Assembly (NCBI GenBank): GCA_937922805.1
Contig: CALAJV010000014.1
Location: 1-64,000 of the forward strand
Direction of reading: 5' to 3'
Origin: an uncultured Acidimicrobiales bacterium
GTDB taxonomy: Bacteria; Actinomycetota; Acidimicrobiia; Acidimicrobiales; SZUA-35
Length of the DNA: 64,000 nt
Below are positions 19,501-30,182 of the stretch, piece by piece. How positions within the stretch are numbered: the first letter of the stretch is position 1; the number at the start of each line of letters is the position of its first letter. Made by a program: the position numbers and the translations under genes. The notes under the pieces were generated by a model. That model was not told the origin of the DNA. It worked only from the letters and a program-made list of their open reading frames with translations, and made no database searches.

Positions 19501-20518
19501 GAATCACCGGTACAACATCGAGGATCATAGCTCGAGGATCGTTTTGCTGAATGCCGTTCTCGTCGCGACGGTTAAAGGCAGCAACGATCTTCAGTCGCTT
19601 AATAGCCTTCTGTTTACGCTGAGCTGAAAGCGGCTTAACGCCCTCTTCCGGGTCAATTTGGGCCCGCAGCTTCACCTCTTCGTCGTCGAAGTCGATTCGA
19701 TCGATGAGTTGAGCAATGGCGTCGGCGCCCATGCCGCCTTCGAAATAGTCGCCGAAACGATCGGCCATTTCGCGCCACAGCATCTCGTCTTCCAAGATCT
19801 TGCGACCGAACAAGTCCTTGAACTCGTCCCACGCTCGTTCCAGTACGTCGATTTCCATCTCGTACTGTTCACGAGTGATTGCTAGCTCTTTTTCAAATGA
19901 ACGCTGACGGGCCCGGATTTCGGTGTCCTTAGCCTTGTCTTTTTCCATTTGCTTGATCTCTTTTTCGAGATCTTCATGTTGTTCGGCGAGGCGAAGCTCC
20001 ATCTCTTTGTTGATGGTTTCTTTCTCGGCCAACACGTCGGCTTCGAGGTTCGGGAGATCTTTGTCGCGCTTCTCCTCATCGACCCAGGTCACGAGGTTGG
20101 CTGCGAAGTAGATAACCTTCTCAAGCTGTTTCGCTTTGAGTTCTTCTCGGGGCTCGGTGCCCATAAGAAGGTAGGCAAGCCACGATCGGGTGCCTCGAAG
20201 GTACCAAATGTGCACGCACGGCGCGGCCAGTTCGATGTGGCCCATTCGCTCTCGTCGCACCTTGGATCGAGTGACTTCTACCCCACAGCGCTCACAGATA
20301 ATGCCCTTGAACCGAACTCGCTTGTACTTACCGCAAGCACACTCCCAGTCCTTAGTTGGACCGAAAATCTTCTCGCAGAACAGGCCGTCTTTTTCTGGCT
20401 TAAGCGTTCGATAATTGATGGTCTCAGGCTTTTTGACTTCGCCGTTTGACCACATTCTTATCGAGCCTGCTGTTGCCAGGCTTATGTTGAGCTGATCGAA
20501 ATCGTTTACATCAAGCAT
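16535..20518 (-). CDS. rpoC: DNA-directed RNA polymerase subunit beta-prime
   Basis: 1,327 residues, a normal actinobacterial length. The first zinc site is intact (C60, C62, C75, C78: CACG...CERC). The catalytic Mg loop NADFDGDQM is at 552-560, and the bridge-helix/trigger-loop region with [16 protein letters not shown] is at 1021-1036. Unusually, the second zinc site normally formed by four cysteines is missing: the first position reads RDPFEDG (about 888-894) and the usual CxxCYG stretch reads GITGDSYG (990-997), with only one nearby Cys (C979). The start ATG follows AAAGAGG. It lies 18 bases after rpoB and the two are surely cotranscribed. The genes that follow rpoC in many bacteria (rpsL, rpsG, fusA, tuf) are absent here. 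Confidence 0.98.
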   Translation of the reverse strand: MLDVNDFDQLNISLATAGSIRMWSNGEVKKPETINYRTLKPEKDGLFCEKIFGPTKDWECACGKYKRVRFKGIICERCGVEVTRSKVRRERMGHIELAAPCVHIWYLRGTRSWLAYLLMGTEPREELKAKQLEKVIYFAANLVTWVDEEKRDKDLPNLEADVLAEKETINKEMELRLAEQHEDLEKEIKQMEKDKAKDTEIRARQRSFEKELAITREQYEMEIDVLERAWDEFKDLFGRKILEDEMLWREMADRFGDYFEGGMGADAIAQLIDRIDFDDEEVKLRAQIDPEEGVKPLSAQRKQKAIKRLKIVAAFNRRDENGIQQNDPRAMILDVVPVIPPELRPMVQLDGGRFATSDLNDLYRRVINRNNRLKRLLDLGAPEIIVNNEKRMLQEAVDALFDNGRRGRPVTGPGSRPLKSLSDMLKGKQGRFRQNLLGKRVDYSGRSVIVVGPNLKFHQCGIPKIMALELFKPFVMKRLVDQELAQNIKSAKRMVERRRPQVWEVLEDVIQEHPVMLNRAPTLHRLGIQAFEPVLVEGKAIQIHPLVCTAFNADFDGDQMAVHLPLSAEAQAEARVLMLSANNVLSPAHGRPLVTPTQDMVIGMFYLTEAVDTETGSGTYRDVASVERAYESGHIQLHAPITFRHPDLLDQPKNGSAATYHLTTAGRVLFNEALPDDFPYVNHVVAKRDIGEIVDKLASEYPKAEVAASLDRIKSLAFHFAAKSGLTVSVNDVKTPDSKKSILDMHEIEAEKIEGQFRKGIITDGERRQKEVEIWTAATDEVREAMEIELRSKQFNPIDMMVGSGARGNMMQVRQIAGMRGLVANPRGDIIPRPIKSNFREGLSMLEYFIATPGARKGLVDTALRTADSGYLTRRLVDVAQEVIINDRDPFEDGRPVRGLFIEDVKPDGYYNKNTGKPSDASDPDARMVRTYLETKLYSRVLADDVTLEDGTVMPRGTMVREPEMETLRDDPTVDRVRCLSPLTDDSPIGITGDSYGMSLATGKDIEVGEAVGVIAAQSIGEPGTQLTMRTFHTGGVAGGADIAGGLPRVVELFEARSPKGKATLARISGVVRIAEDEGKGKVITVVGEDGTEDDYTVPLAARLEVVDGQEISAGDSIVDGPRDPKELLEIRGIRETQQYLVEEVQKVYRDQGVSIHDKHVELIVRQMTRRVAIQEPGDSDFLPGERCDQWQFADVNKRLVTEGMRPAEGRPEIMGITKASLATDSWLSAASFQETTRVLTEAAIEGKSDHMIGLKENIIIGKLIPAGTGLMRHRELETKAPEYQPMSFYSSEGEEQDPAQWLATIGAEQAAEISRLPSPPAPDEIG

Positions 20519-20536
20519 CGTTTAGTCCTCTTTCGA

Positions 20537-23500
20537 TCAGCGCGGCTGACCAGCAGCACGGGCAGCGTCATCTTCATCTGAGCCTCGTTCAGGTCGACTG
20601 AGGTCGATACCCAACTCTTCGGCCGTGCGGAACAACTCATCGTCGAGCTCCCGCATCTCAATTTCGTTTCCGTCTTCGGCAAGAACCTCTACGTTCAAGC
20701 AAAGTGCCTGCATTTCCTTGATGAGAACCTTGAAGCTCTCAGGAATGCCTGGTTCAGGAATATTCTCGCCCTTCACGATGGCTTCATAGACCTTAACTCG
20801 GCCAAGAACATCGTCGGACTTGATCGTCAACAACTCTTGCAGACAGTACGCAGCACCGTAGGCTTCGAGCGCCCATACTTCCATCTCACCAAAGCGCTGG
20901 CCACCGAACTGGGCCTTACCACCAAGTGGCTGCTGAGTGATCATCGAGTATGGACCAGTTGAACGAGCGTGAATTTTGTCGTCAACCAAGTGAGACAGCT
21001 TCAAGATGTACATGATGCCGACCATGATTGGATTGTCGAACGGCGTGCCAGTGCGACCGTCGTACAACGTGGCCTTACCGTCAGAACCGATGAGTCGAAC
21101 GCCGTCGCGAGACTCTGGGTTCATGTTCTCAAAGATGGCTTGAATCGTCGGGTGTTTGCCCGCCAACTCTTGCTCATCCCATTTCGCTCCGTCGAATACT
21201 GGTGTTGCCACCAGGGTTGAAGGAGTCGTGAACGGTCGGGTTTTGGTTTCGGTGCCACGCAATGGCGGCTCGCCGACGGACTCGCCTTCAACGTTCCAAC
21301 CCCAACGAGCGGCATAGCCAAGGTGGGATTCGAGAACCTGACCGATGTTCATACGAGACGGAACACCAAGCGGATTCAAGATGATGTCTACCGGCGTGCC
21401 GTCCTCTAGGTACGGCATGTCTTCAACTGGCATGATCCGTGAGATCACACCCTTGTTTCCGTGGCGGCCAGCGAGCTTGTCGCCAACGCTGATCTTTCGC
21501 TTCTGAGCCACATAGACCCGAACCAGTTGGTTCACGCCAGGTGGTAGCTCATGGCTCTCGTCTCGATTGAAGACTTTAACGTCGATGACCTTGCCGGTCT
21601 CGCCGTGTGGAACCTTGAGCGAGGTGTCTCGAACTTCTCGGGCTTTTTCACCAAAGATCGCTCGGAGTAGTCGCTCTTCTGGGGTCAGTTCGGTTTCACC
21701 CTTAGGGGTGACCTTTCCGACCAACACATCGCCAGGACCAACATCGGCACCGACTCGTACAATTCCTCGCTCATCAAGGTCACCCAAGATGTCTTCAGAA
21801 AGGTTCGGAATATCTCGGGTGATTTCTTCCGGTCCGAGTTTGGTATCCCGAGCGTCAATCTCGTGCTCTTTAATATGGATCGACGTCAACACGTCGTCAC
21901 GAGCTAGTCGTTCCGACAGGATGATGGCATCCTCAAAGTTGTAGCCTTCCCATGGCATGAAGGCCACGACAAGGTTCTTGCCTAACGCAAGCTCACCGTT
22001 GTCGGTCGAAGGACCGTCGGCCAAAAGGTCACCGGTCTTGATGATGTCGCCAGCGGCAACCCGAGGCTTTTGATTTATGCAGGTGTCTTGGTTCGAACGA
22101 TCGAACTTGAGAAGCCGGTGAACCTTGCGGCCCGACTCTTTATATTCAACTACCAGCTTTTGGCCGTCGGCTTCAGAGACGACACCGTCTTCTTCAGCAA
22201 TGAGGGTGTCGGCGGCATCAGATGCTGCTCGACGCTCAATACCAGTTCCGATGTAGGGAGCTTCAGCGGTCAACAACGGCACGGCTTGGCGCTGCATGTT
22301 GGCGCCCATGAGCGCCCGGTTAGCGTCATCGTGCTCGAGGAACGGAATCAGTCCGGTGCCGATCGATACGATCTGCTTCGGTGAGACGTCCATCATTTGA
22401 ACTTCGTCGGATGGAACCTGCGATATCTCGGTGGTAGCACCGAAGAAAACGTCTCGTTCCAGCTGCAGTTTCAAATCCCGCAGCGACGCCGCTTGCGGTG
22501 AACGTCGAGCGAGAACTCGGTCGCTAACAAACGTAAGGTCGTCGTTGAGTTTCGAGTTGGCCTGGGCAACAACGTATTCCTCTTCCTCATCCGCGGTGAG
22601 GAAGACGATCTCATCGGTGACCTTGCTGTTAACCACCTTGCGGTAAGGGGTTTCAAGGAAGCCAAAATCGTTGACTCGGGCGTAGCTAGACAGGTAGCCG
22701 ATCAGTCCGATGTTTGGGCCTTCGGGAGTTTCGATCGGACACATGCGACCGTAGTGGCTGAAGTGAACGTCTCTGACTTCGAAACCAGCACGCTCTCGGG
22801 ACAGACCGCCCGGACCTAACGCTGAAAGTCGGCGACGGTGGGTAAGCCCCGACAGCGGGTTCACCTGGTCCATGAACTGACTGAGCTGCGAAGTTCCGAA
22901 GAACTCCTTAATAGAGGCAACAACCGGTCGGATATTGATCAGCGTTTGAGGCGTAATCGCTTCAACGTCTTGGGTGGTCATGCGCTCACGCACAACTCGC
23001 TCCATCCGGGACAGGCCAATACGAACCTGGTTCTGGATGAGCTCGCCTACAGAGCGAACTCGACGGTTAGCAAAGTGGTCCTGGTCATCGAGGCGGTAGC
23101 CAGGCTCAGCCACCATCAGGTGCAAGAGGTAGGTCGCAGCAGCCAAAACTTCACAGCGGGCCAAGACTGGTTGATCAATCTCAGGCTTATCGAGGTCGAG
23201 CATTGGGAAAAGCTTTTCCAGCTTCTCGATCTCAGGACCGAGCTTACGGTTCAGCTTGTATCGACCTACTCGAGACAGGTCATAACGACGGTTCTCGAAG
23301 AAGGCATTGCGCAGGTAAGTGCGGGCCGCTTCAAGTGTCGGAGGTTCGCCGGGGCGAGCTCGCTTGTAAATCTCGACTAGGGCTTCATCCTGGGTGGGAG
23401 CGATTTCTCGATCCTTCTCCCACTGACCTTCGAGGAACTCGAAGTGCCGGACAAACGCTTCAAGGAAGCCCGGAGCGTGCTCTTCGTCGTAGCCGAGGGC

Positions 23501-24121
23501 TCGCAGCATGGTAAATACCGAAAGGCGACGCTTTCGGGCCACACGAACACCAGCTGTTGGATCCTTACCTGGTTTTTGTTCAACGTCGAACTCGATCCAC
23601 TCACCCCGGTATGGGTGAACTGTTCCGGTCACCATCTGGTGCTTGGCCAAGTTACGCAAACGGAACCGCTCACCAGGCTGGAAGATAACGCCAGGCGAAC
23701 GAACCAGCTGAGAAACCACGACACGCTCGGTGCCGTTGATCACGAAGGTTCCCTTGTCGGTCATCATGGGGAAGTCACCCATGAACACCGTCTGCTCTTT
23801 GATCTCGCCAGTTGTGGCGTTGATGAAGCGAGCTCGAACGAAAATCGGTGCAGAGAAGGTCATGTCCTTCTCTTTGCACTCTTCAACCGAGAACTTTGGA
23901 TACGGCTTCAGATCCTCGTCATGAGGGTCGAATTCGAGTTCGAGCTGAAGTGTTTCGGTAAAGTCCTTAATTGGACTAATATCTCGAAACGCATCGGCTA
24001 AACCATTTTCAAGGAACCAACGGAATGAATCCCGTTGGACCGCTATTAGGTCCGGTAACGCTAAGGTCTCTTCGAGATTACCGAAGGAATAGCGGTCGCG
24101 GACAACAGTACGTGCAGGCAA
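20537..24121 (-). CDS. rpoB: DNA-directed RNA polymerase subunit beta
   Basis: 1,194 residues. Conserved core blocks are present, including the rifampicin-pocket segment around [13 protein letters not shown], the motif [38 protein letters not shown] and [10 protein letters not shown]. The frame has no ATG or GTG near the expected N-terminus; the reading [15 protein letters not shown] starts at a TTG at 24121. In the rifampicin pocket the residue matching E. coli N518 is Val, while the equivalents of D516, H526 and S531 are retained. A long leader separates it from the rplL terminator, so it may have its own promoter or receive read-through. Confidence 0.98.
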   Translation of the reverse strand: MPARTVVRDRYSFGNLEETLALPDLIAVQRDSFRWFLENGLADAFRDISPIKDFTETLQLELEFDPHDEDLKPYPKFSVEECKEKDMTFSAPIFVRARFINATTGEIKEQTVFMGDFPMMTDKGTFVINGTERVVVSQLVRSPGVIFQPGERFRLRNLAKHQMVTGTVHPYRGEWIEFDVEQKPGKDPTAGVRVARKRRLSVFTMLRALGYDEEHAPGFLEAFVRHFEFLEGQWEKDREIAPTQDEALVEIYKRARPGEPPTLEAARTYLRNAFFENRRYDLSRVGRYKLNRKLGPEIEKLEKLFPMLDLDKPEIDQPVLARCEVLAAATYLLHLMVAEPGYRLDDQDHFANRRVRSVGELIQNQVRIGLSRMERVVRERMTTQDVEAITPQTLINIRPVVASIKEFFGTSQLSQFMDQVNPLSGLTHRRRLSALGPGGLSRERAGFEVRDVHFSHYGRMCPIETPEGPNIGLIGYLSSYARVNDFGFLETPYRKVVNSKVTDEIVFLTADEEEEYVVAQANSKLNDDLTFVSDRVLARRSPQAASLRDLKLQLERDVFFGATTEISQVPSDEVQMMDVSPKQIVSIGTGLIPFLEHDDANRALMGANMQRQAVPLLTAEAPYIGTGIERRAASDAADTLIAEEDGVVSEADGQKLVVEYKESGRKVHRLLKFDRSNQDTCINQKPRVAAGDIIKTGDLLADGPSTDNGELALGKNLVVAFMPWEGYNFEDAIILSERLARDDVLTSIHIKEHEIDARDTKLGPEEITRDIPNLSEDILGDLDERGIVRVGADVGPGDVLVGKVTPKGETELTPEERLLRAIFGEKAREVRDTSLKVPHGETGKVIDVKVFNRDESHELPPGVNQLVRVYVAQKRKISVGDKLAGRHGNKGVISRIMPVEDMPYLEDGTPVDIILNPLGVPSRMNIGQVLESHLGYAARWGWNVEGESVGEPPLRGTETKTRPFTTPSTLVATPVFDGAKWDEQELAGKHPTIQAIFENMNPESRDGVRLIGSDGKATLYDGRTGTPFDNPIMVGIMYILKLSHLVDDKIHARSTGPYSMITQQPLGGKAQFGGQRFGEMEVWALEAYGAAYCLQELLTIKSDDVLGRVKVYEAIVKGENIPEPGIPESFKVLIKEMQALCLNVEVLAEDGNEIEMRELDDELFRTAEELGIDLSRPERGSDEDDAARAAGQPR

Positions 24122-24457
24122 GGGGCACCACCAGGAGATCGATCACGAGCTACGGAATCGTGCTGTGACGCGGTGAACCGGTAACCGAAAAAATCTCGGC
24201 ATTGATGGTACAGGCGAGCAAGCACGGCCTAACAATGTTACCTGCAAGCAAGGCCGCACCAACCGATTTTGGCCATGTAATATACGAGTTTCAGAGTTGA
24301 AGGTCAAGGTTCTTGTTGAAAGAGCCAGACTTTTCAGCCGAAACCTCAGTATCCAAGCGGATTTGGTACCGAAAAAGATCTCTGAGCAATCGTTCCTGCC
24401 AACCAAATTTTCTTGACCAAACCCTTGCTTTTTCGACGCAAACCGTCGGGACTAGAA
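24122..24457 (-). other. rpoB leader / intergenic region without a convincing gene
   Basis: This stretch lies between the rplL terminator and rpoB. An 87-codon frame (24143-24406) exists but has unusual composition (Phe, Arg and Leu rich) and no family resemblance, so I do not call it. The region could hold an rpoB promoter and 5-prime leader; I see no clear -10/-35 pair. Confidence 0.5.
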
Positions 24458-24498
24458 ACCAAAAGGGCCTCGAGACATAATCCCGAGACCCTTTTGGT
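24458..24498 (-). terminator. Intrinsic terminator after rplL
   Basis: In the minus-strand transcript the arms (24482-24498 and 24458-24474) form a 17-bp stem, ACCAAAAGGG... to ...CCCTTTTGGT, with two G-U wobbles that pair only in the minus-strand RNA, followed by a short U-rich tail. It sits about 100 bases after the rplL stop and would separate rplJL from rpoBC, at least partly. Confidence 0.85.
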
Positions 24499-24596
24499 CT
24501 AAATCCTTATGTTGATTCCAGCCAGCAAAGCGATTCGACGACATAGTTGTCGATCAAACGCCTTGCGGTTGAACAATCAATTTTTAACCAAGATGA

Positions 24597-24971
24597 TTAC
24601 TTGAGGTCGACGCCGCCGCCAGCCTCTTCGATCTTGGTCTTTGCTGCCTCAGCGTCTTCTTTGCTGGCGCCTTCAACAACGCTTACTGGAGCGCCCTCGA
24701 CCATGTCCTTGGCTTCTTTCAAGCCGAGGCCGGTGAGCTCGCGTACTGCCTTGATGACGGCAATCTTCTTGTCGCCAGCAGAGGTTAGGACTACGTCGAA
24801 CTCGGTTTGCTCTTCACCGCCACCGCCGCCGTCACCGGCAGCTGGGGCCATAGCGACAGCCGCTGGGGCTGCTGCGGTTACGTCGAACTTCTCTTCGAAG
24901 TCCTTAACTAGCTCTGATAGTTCCAACACGCTCAGGTTGGAGATTGCTTCTAGGATTTCTTCTTTTGACAT
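24597..24971 (-). CDS. rplL: 50S ribosomal protein L7/L12
   Basis: 124 residues, the usual length. It shows the N-terminal dimerisation helix pair ([21 protein letters not shown]), an Ala/Gly/Pro hinge (about 32-52) and the C-terminal factor-binding domain with [20 protein letters not shown]. It forms the ribosomal stalk with L10 and recruits translation GTPases. The start is 2 bases after the rplJ stop, so the pair is translationally linked. Confidence 0.98.
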   Translation of the reverse strand: MSKEEILEAISNLSVLELSELVKDFEEKFDVTAAAPAAVAMAPAAGDGGGGGEEQTEFDVVLTSAGDKKIAVIKAVRELTGLGLKEAKDMVEGAPVSVVEGASKEDAEAAKTKIEEAGGGVDLK

Positions 24972-24973
24972 TG

Positions 24974-25747
24974 TCAGTCCTCGTCTTTCGCTTCGTCTTC
25001 AGTGACGGCGTCACTGGCTTCGTTCTCAGCATCTGGCTCTTCAGGCGCAGCTTCTCCGCTGGCCGCAGGAGCTTCGTCGCTGCTTGATTCTTCTACCGCA
25101 GGAGCTTCGTCGCTGCTTGATTCTTCAGTTTCAGGCGCGGCGTCACTGGCCTCAGCGGCCGGTGCGTCGTCAGTAGTTGCTGGCGCATCAGCTGGCGCCC
25201 CAGGGGCACCACCTTGATCGGCCAGAGCCTGCAGTCCGTATGCCATGTTGCGAGGCAATGCTTGCATTGCGCTTGCGAACTTCTGCATTGGAGCTTGCAT
25301 GAGTCCAGCCAACTTAGCTAGCAGAACCTCTCGTGGTTCTACGTCAGCAAGTGCCTTTACGCCGTCGGCGTCGATGGCTTCGCCTTCGAAAAGGCCTCCC
25401 TTAATCACTAGGTCTGGGTTCGCCTTAGCAAAGTCTCGAAGGACTTTGGCTACGGTTACCAAATCGCCAGGTGTTCCGTCGGGAGTATCTTCGGTAAATG
25501 CCAACGCTGTTGGCCCGATTAACGTCTCGGTATCAAGGTTGACACCAGCGTCATCAACGGCTCGGCGGACCAAGGTGTTCTTATACACCTTGTACTTTCC
25601 GCCCAACGGGCGGAGCTGCCCGCGTAACTCAGCCAGCGCTGCCACAGAAAGTCCCCGATATTCGGTGACTACCACGCCAGACGACTGCTGAAGCCGATCT
25701 TTGACTTCGTCTACGATTGCGACCTTTTCCGGTCTTGGGTTTTCCAT
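24974..25747 (-). CDS. rplJ: 50S ribosomal protein L10 with long acidic C-terminal extension
   Basis: 257 residues. Residues 1 to about 175 are a normal L10 ([15 protein letters not shown]..., [26 protein letters not shown]). The remaining 80 or so residues are an Ala/Ser/Pro/Asp/Glu-rich tail not found in typical L10, with a nearly exact internal repeat (ESSSDEAPA twice, encoded by a repeated stretch of about 30 bases at roughly 25063-25126). The start at 25747 is chosen because a strong AGGAGGT lies just before it; the frame extends further upstream but without L10 similarity. L10 anchors L7/L12 on 23S rRNA and in many bacteria represses its own operon by binding the leader. Confidence 0.97.
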   Translation of the reverse strand: MENPRPEKVAIVDEVKDRLQQSSGVVVTEYRGLSVAALAELRGQLRPLGGKYKVYKNTLVRRAVDDAGVNLDTETLIGPTALAFTEDTPDGTPGDLVTVAKVLRDFAKANPDLVIKGGLFEGEAIDADGVKALADVEPREVLLAKLAGLMQAPMQKFASAMQALPRNMAYGLQALADQGGAPGAPADAPATTDDAPAAEASDAAPETEESSSDEAPAVEESSSDEAPAASGEAAPEEPDAENEASDAVTEDEAKDED

Positions 25748-26113
25748 CGCACCTCCTCTCTTTGTGTTTGGTCTTTGGTTATTGGTTTGCTCAGCTTTAG
25801 ATATGTTCGAAGCCGGCTCGTGGTTTACCCAGCGCCGACCTACCACATCTAAACCGCAAACCTCACCTGTACAAGCCTTTGAGGCCGGACCAGAGGGGGT
25901 GTGTTTGTTCAGAAGAAGAACGATCGCCTACTCCAGGATTTACCGACCGGTGACTTTGCTAAGCGATAGCTCATCTTGGTTCTACCTGAGGTCTCGGGCG
26001 AGACGGATTCGATTTTCACCCGGCCGAAGCCGGGCCTAATGCAACTGAGAACTTTACCGGACTAAATCGCAAGTTTCCTCGCATCCCTAGTCCCGGAGAT
26101 ATATCTGTACTTC
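25748..26113 (-). promoter_or_regulatory. rplJ leader region, probable L10 autoregulatory leader
   Basis: About 365 bases with no convincing gene precede rplJ. A hairpin with the stem GGCCCGG/CCGGGT-type and a TTCG tetraloop (26018-26037) lies near the beginning of the leader, about 125 bases after the rplA stop; it may be an rplA terminator or an attenuator. The position matches the L10 leader known from many bacteria, but I could not match its conserved kink-turn by eye. Confidence 0.5.
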
Positions 26114-26159
26114 GAAATACTAACTAGAAATACTAACTAGAAATAGTGGTTAGAAATAG
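26114..26159. repeat. 13-bp tandem repeat directly after rplA
   Basis: Three 13-base units (gaaatactaacta twice, then gaaatagtggtta) plus a partial fourth run from 26114 to 26159, ending one base before the rplA stop codon region. It is AT-rich and non-coding. It shares the 10-mer GTTAGAAATA with the direct repeats upstream of the leftmost gene. Confidence 0.75.
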
Positions 26160-26160
26160 A

Positions 26161-26862
26161 TCAGACCGCTACTTCATCCAGTCGGGTTGGATCAATCTTA
26201 ATTCCAGGACCCATCGTCGATGAGATGGTTACCTTTTTGATGTACCGGCCTTTGGACGAAGCCGGCTTAGCCCGGTTGATCTCCTCCATTAGCGTGGCGA
26301 AGTTCTGCTTCAGGCCAGCAACATCGAAGCTTGCCTTGCCCACTGAAACGTGAACGTTCCCGGCTTTGTCGGTGCGGTACTCGACGGTGCCACCTTTGAA
26401 GTCGTTGACTGCTTTGGCGGTGTCATTGGTGACGGTGCCAGTCTTGGGGTTTGGCATAAGGCCTCGAGGTCCGAGAACTCGACCGAGCTTGCCCACCTGG
26501 GGCATCAGCTCTGGGGTTGAGATTGCGAGATCGAAGTCGATCATTCCGCCCTCAACCTCAGCTACGAGTTCCTCGCCACCAACCAGGTCGGCGCCGGCCT
26601 CGGTCGCCGCAGCAGCCGCATCACCGGTAGCGAATACGGCTACTCGAACGGTCTTGCCGGTTCCGGCGGGAAGAGCAACGGTTCCCCGCACGATTTGTTC
26701 TGCCTTGCGAGGATCGACTCCAAGTAGGAGCGAAACGTCGACCGATTCATCGAATTTGGCTCCAGCCAAACCCTTCACTAGGTCAATCGCTTCCGCCGGC
26801 CCGTGGAAATGCTCCCGGTCAAAGCGCTTTGATGCATCGCTATATCGTTTTCCTGTCGCCAT
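26161..26862 (-). CDS. rplA: 50S ribosomal protein L1
   Basis: 233 residues, full length. It has the L1 signature region with [19 protein letters not shown], preceded by the VRVAVFATG core, and the C-terminal [14 protein letters not shown]. It binds 23S rRNA at the L1 stalk and can repress its own operon mRNA. The start is set by AAGGAGGG just upstream. It is the second gene of the rplK-rplA pair. Confidence 0.98.
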   Translation of the reverse strand: MATGKRYSDASKRFDREHFHGPAEAIDLVKGLAGAKFDESVDVSLLLGVDPRKAEQIVRGTVALPAGTGKTVRVAVFATGDAAAAATEAGADLVGGEELVAEVEGGMIDFDLAISTPELMPQVGKLGRVLGPRGLMPNPKTGTVTNDTAKAVNDFKGGTVEYRTDKAGNVHVSVGKASFDVAGLKQNFATLMEEINRAKPASSKGRYIKKVTISSTMGPGIKIDPTRLDEVAV

Positions 26863-26996
26863 AAGGCTCCCTCCTCCTTTTTAAATGGGGCAGGGCGAGG
26901 TCGTCCCTGTCTCCCATGTCACGCTGGCGAGCTTATTCGGCCCGTCTCAGCTTGTATGTTTCCATCTTTTCGATCTATTCGATCTTGGTCGAAGCG

Positions 26997-27425
26997 CTAG
27001 CCGCGGACTGAGATGCCCATCTGGCGAGCAGTTCCTACTACCTGCTTCTTGGCCGCATCGATGTCGTAGGCGTTAAGATCAGGCATCTTGATCTGAGCGA
27101 TCTCTTCGACCTGCTTATCGGTGATAGACCCGACTGGTTCGCGGAGAGGATCGGCAGCGCCCTTCTTCAGCTTGGCCGCCTTCTTGATCAGCTCGGAGGT
27201 CGGCGGCGTCTTAGTGACGAACTTGAAGGTTCGATCCTCGAAGATTGTGATCTCAACCGGAATGATCTGGCCTCGGTCACCTTCAGTACGAGCGTTGTAT
27301 TCCTTGCAGAAGTCCATAATTTGGATTCCGTGAGGACCCAGCGCAGTACCGACAGGCGGAGCAGGCGAAGCCTGACCGGCCGGGATTTGGATCTTTACTA
27401 TCGCGAGTACTTGCTTCTTAGCCAT
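26997..27425 (-). CDS. rplK: 50S ribosomal protein L11
   Basis: 142 residues from the ATG at 27425 ([17 protein letters not shown]); an in-frame upstream extension of ten residues is discarded because it lacks L11 similarity. [20 protein letters not shown] and the C-terminal rRNA-binding domain ending in QMGISVRG are typical. It forms the GTPase-associated centre with 23S rRNA. Upstream, a small inverted repeat GCAACC/GGTTGC lies close to the ribosome-binding region. Confidence 0.98.
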   Translation of the reverse strand: MAKKQVLAIVKIQIPAGQASPAPPVGTALGPHGIQIMDFCKEYNARTEGDRGQIIPVEITIFEDRTFKFVTKTPPTSELIKKAAKLKKGAADPLREPVGSITDKQVEEIAQIKMPDLNAYDIDAAKKQVVGTARQMGISVRG

Positions 27426-27632
27426 TGAGATTCTTTCTACGGAGTTCTTCTGCAACCCATCAGGTTGCCTGCGTCCAGCTCAAGGCCGGAGGCGGCCACG
27501 TTGTGAGCCAACCGAACGGTGAACCGCTGAGTTCAAACGGGAGAACCCGCTTTTTCACAACACATCAGTCTGCCGACTGCAAGGCGCTACCGCAACCTTG
27601 ATCAATACAGCGCAAGCTATATCTTGCCAGCT

Positions 27633-28472
27633 CTAAATTTTTCCAACCTCGGCAAATTGCAGCTCAACCGGGGTTTCTCGACCGAAGATGTTGACCAGAA
27701 CCTTGAGTTTGAGCTGATCTTCGTTGATTTCGACGATTTCGCCCTGGAAGTCGGCAAATGGACCCTCTTTAACTCGGACGGTTTCACCCATGCCATATTC
27801 GAGCCTTGGACGTCCTTTGCGAGCCGCTTGCTCATCACCTTCGTCCTTGACGCTGAGAAAGTTCTCGACGTCACGGCGAGGTAGGGGCGATGGCTTATTG
27901 CCAGCGCCGATAAATCCGGTAACACCAGGGGTGTTGCGAACCACGAACCACGAATCATCATCGAGACGCATGCGGGTCAGAAGGTAACCAGGGAAGACCT
28001 TCTTTTGAACAACAACCTTTTTGCCGTTCTTGAACTCAACCACATCTTCAAGCGGGATTACCACTTCGAAGATCTGTTCTTCCATGTTCATCGACTGGGT
28101 ACGAGCCAACAGGTTGTCACGAACCTTGTTCTCGTAGCCCGACTGGGTATGGATTACATACCATCGACCTGGTTTATCGTACGGAGAGCGCCGTTTTGGC
28201 GCCTCGACCACTTCTTCCTCATCGTCAGCTGAGGAAGCCTCTTCATCATTGGCTACCGCAGTCGCAGCGTCATCAGTGTCGATGGCCGCATCGTCGGACG
28301 GTGACTCGATCGACTCTTCGCCTTCTTGCTGGGCTGTTTCGGTCACGGCCGCATCATCACCGTTCGTCTCTTCCGATAGCGCTTCTGGCGCCTCGGATGT
28401 GTTTGACGTCTCTTCCGAAACGTCGACGTCGGCAGCCTGAGCAGCCGTTGGATTCTCAGTAGTGTCACTCAT
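27633..28472 (-). CDS. nusG: Transcription termination/antitermination protein NusG with acidic N-terminal extension
   Basis: 279 residues. The NGN domain begins at about residue 102 ([20 protein letters not shown]) and the KOW domain closes the protein ([19 protein letters not shown]). Before it lie about 95 residues rich in Asp, Glu, Ala, Ser and Thr with no hydrophobic segment; acidic N-terminal extensions are known in actinobacterial NusG, and this is a long one. NusG binds the RNA polymerase clamp and couples to Rho or the ribosome. It lies 19 bases after secE and is cotranscribed. Confidence 0.97.
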   Translation of the reverse strand: MSDTTENPTAAQAADVDVSEETSNTSEAPEALSEETNGDDAAVTETAQQEGEESIESPSDDAAIDTDDAATAVANDEEASSADDEEEVVEAPKRRSPYDKPGRWYVIHTQSGYENKVRDNLLARTQSMNMEEQIFEVVIPLEDVVEFKNGKKVVVQKKVFPGYLLTRMRLDDDSWFVVRNTPGVTGFIGAGNKPSPLPRRDVENFLSVKDEGDEQAARKGRPRLEYGMGETVRVKEGPFADFQGEIVEINEDQLKLKVLVNIFGRETPVELQFAEVGKI

Positions 28473-28491
28473 GATTTCCTGGGTGCTGGTG

Positions 28492-28791
28492 CTAGTTGCC
28501 AGCTTCTAAGAGGGCTTTGAGCCCTTCAGCGAATACGTAGTCGAGCAGCATCACAAGTCCGGTGACGGCAATGAGGGTGATCAACACAACGATGGTGTAG
28601 TTGATTACTTCCTGGCGGGTTGGCCAGATCACACGCTTCATTTCAGAAACGACTTCAGATCCGTACTCGCGAGGAGTAACCCGATCAGGTCGGGCCGGGC
28701 GCGAGTCACGCCTAGTTGCTATTGGGTTACCTTCGTCATCGAGCTGACCCTGACGTTGCAGGTAACGGCGTTGCTCGCGGTTCATCGCCAT
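28492..28791 (-). CDS. secE: Preprotein translocase subunit SecE
   Basis: 99 residues: a charged cytoplasmic N-terminus, the conserved amphipathic helix ([17 protein letters not shown]) and a single C-terminal membrane helix (about 65-90). It is a component of the SecYEG channel. Its place between tRNA-Trp and nusG is the standard order. The rpmG gene often found nearby is not present. Confidence 0.97.
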   Translation of the reverse strand: MAMNREQRRYLQRQGQLDDEGNPIATRRDSRPARPDRVTPREYGSEVVSEMKRVIWPTRQEVINYTIVVLITLIAVTGLVMLLDYVFAEGLKALLEAGN

Positions 28792-28981
28792 GTTGGTTGT
28801 CCTTGTTCAGCCACCCTCTGTCTGGGCTGCTCAGCTCAGCTCGGCTAGAGGATGGTTTCTTAGAATATCTGTCGAAATGAGTTCGTAAATTGTGTTGATT
28901 TACTGGCTTAATTTGCTGCGTACTATCTATTTGCTGTCCGAATTGTGTAAAAACTACGTCTTGCTATTGCACACGTTGCTG

Positions 28982-29054
28982 CAGGGCAGGAGGGATTTGA
29001 ACCCACAACCGTCGGTTTTGGAGACCGGTGCTCTGCCAATTGAGCTACTGCCCT
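28982..29054 (-). tRNA. tRNA-Trp (CCA)
   Basis: A 73-base cloverleaf can be folded: acceptor AGGGCAG/CTGCCCT with discriminator G, D arm GCTC..GAGC, anticodon loop CTCCAAA (anticodon CCA), and T arm GTGGG-TTCAAAT-CCCTC with one weak pair. No encoded CCA end is seen. It precedes secE, its usual location. Confidence 0.95.
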
Positions 29055-29132
29055 CTGAGGAACATACTGAGGCTAGCAGGTCTCAGCGGTGGAAACGCTC
29101 TGTATAGGTCGAAGCAACCGAACTGTCAGGCA

Positions 29133-29489
29133 CTAGCTTGCCACTTTTTCCCGACTTGCCAGCCTGGCGGCCAACACAATTGCCCCGGCGGCACCGGCTG
29201 CGGCGATACTACTTATATAGGCGACCTTGCGATGCTTGTGGTTCAACCGATGGAGCTTATGGACCGTCGCTGGCGGCTGCACGGTGGCCAAAATCTCTTC
29301 CAACAGGCCATCGTCAGGGACGATGAACTCCCCTTGCAGCGACGTGAGGCCACGGAGAATTTTTTTGTACTGAACCAACTCCGCCTGGCAGCGAATGCAG
29401 CGCTCGACATGGACGCGACTGTCATCGACCAGCTCGGCGCTTCCGTCGGCGATCTCGGCCAGTTCAAGGCTAATGGTGCTACACAGCAT
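29133..29489 (-). CDS. Zinc-binding anti-sigma factor (ZAS type)
   Basis: 118 residues from the ATG at 29489. The zinc motif H-x-x-x-C-x-x-C is present at H27, C31 and C34 (HVERCIRC). A membrane segment at about 88-108 precedes a short extracytoplasmic tail. In the family such proteins hold the cognate ECF sigma factor inactive at the membrane. The start overlaps the end of the sigma factor by 11 bases, so the two are translationally coupled. A start further upstream inside the sigma gene is possible but adds no family similarity. Confidence 0.85.
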   Translation of the reverse strand: MLCSTISLELAEIADGSAELVDDSRVHVERCIRCQAELVQYKKILRGLTSLQGEFIVPDDGLLEEILATVQPPATVHKLHRLNHKHRKVAYISSIAAAGAAGAIVLAARLASREKVAS

Positions 29490-30051
29490 GAGCTTGATCT
29501 TCCTCTCCCATGGGGTAGAGATGTTCACGAAGCCGCTTTCGAGCCCGATGCAATCGAACCTTTGCCGCCGATTCGGTTATGTCAAGCTGTTCGGCAATCG
29601 ACTCGTGTGACAGATCATAGATGTCACGAAGTACCACCACTGAACGGAGTTTCGGTGGAAGCTTCATCAACGCATCGCTGAGTTGCGAGCGAAGGTCGGC
29701 GACATCGGCTCGGTTGGTTGGATCTCGATCTGGGTCTTCATCTACCGGGTCTAGCCCATCCAGATCACCATGTTGATGCTTGTTTCTGCGAGTTAGGTAC
29801 GTCGACGCACAGTTAGCTGTTATTCGATACAGCCATGTAGTTAGCTGCGCGTCGCCCCGAAACTTCTTGATGCCCTTATGAGCACGAAGGTAAGCCTCTT
29901 GCACCACGTCGCGAGCATCCTCCTTATCACCAACTAGCCGGAAAGCCAGCGTGTAGGTATCGGCATAGGTATCGCGAACCAATTCCTCGAACGCGCGGTG
30001 ATCTCCGGCCTGTGCCTCTTCGATCAATTTGCCAAACTCTTTAGAGTCCAC
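29479..30051 (-). CDS. ECF RNA polymerase sigma factor
   Basis: 190 residues with only regions 2 and 4. Region 2 includes DVVQEAYLRAHKGIKKFRGDAQLT-type sequence with TWLYRI, and region 4 LPPKLRSVVVLRDIYDLS followed by the HTH ITESAAKVRLHRARKRLRE. It redirects RNA polymerase to a stress regulon, not identifiable here. The anti-sigma gene overlaps its 3-prime end. Confidence 0.92.
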   Translation of the reverse strand: MDSKEFGKLIEEAQAGDHRAFEELVRDTYADTYTLAFRLVGDKEDARDVVQEAYLRAHKGIKKFRGDAQLTTWLYRITANCASTYLTRRNKHQHGDLDGLDPVDEDPDRDPTNRADVADLRSQLSDALMKLPPKLRSVVVLRDIYDLSHESIAEQLDITESAAKVRLHRARKRLREHLYPMGEEDQAHAV

Positions 30052-30182
30052 CCTGTTTGACTCCGATCAGCCGTGCCGCGTTACAAATCGTTGCCCTAAT
30101 AAGGGTATCTTGCCCGCAACTAAACCGTAATACGGGTCGTTCAGGGTCGGACAATCGACTGCTTGAGGTACAGAATTGTGCG

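Noticed and set aside
16535-24121. str operon continuing after rpoC
   Set aside because: No rpsL, rpsG, fusA or tuf frame follows; the next gene is the TetR-like regulator.
24143-24406. 87-codon minus-strand frame upstream of rpoB
   Set aside because: No ribosome-binding site of note, odd composition and no similarity; it is more likely leader sequence.
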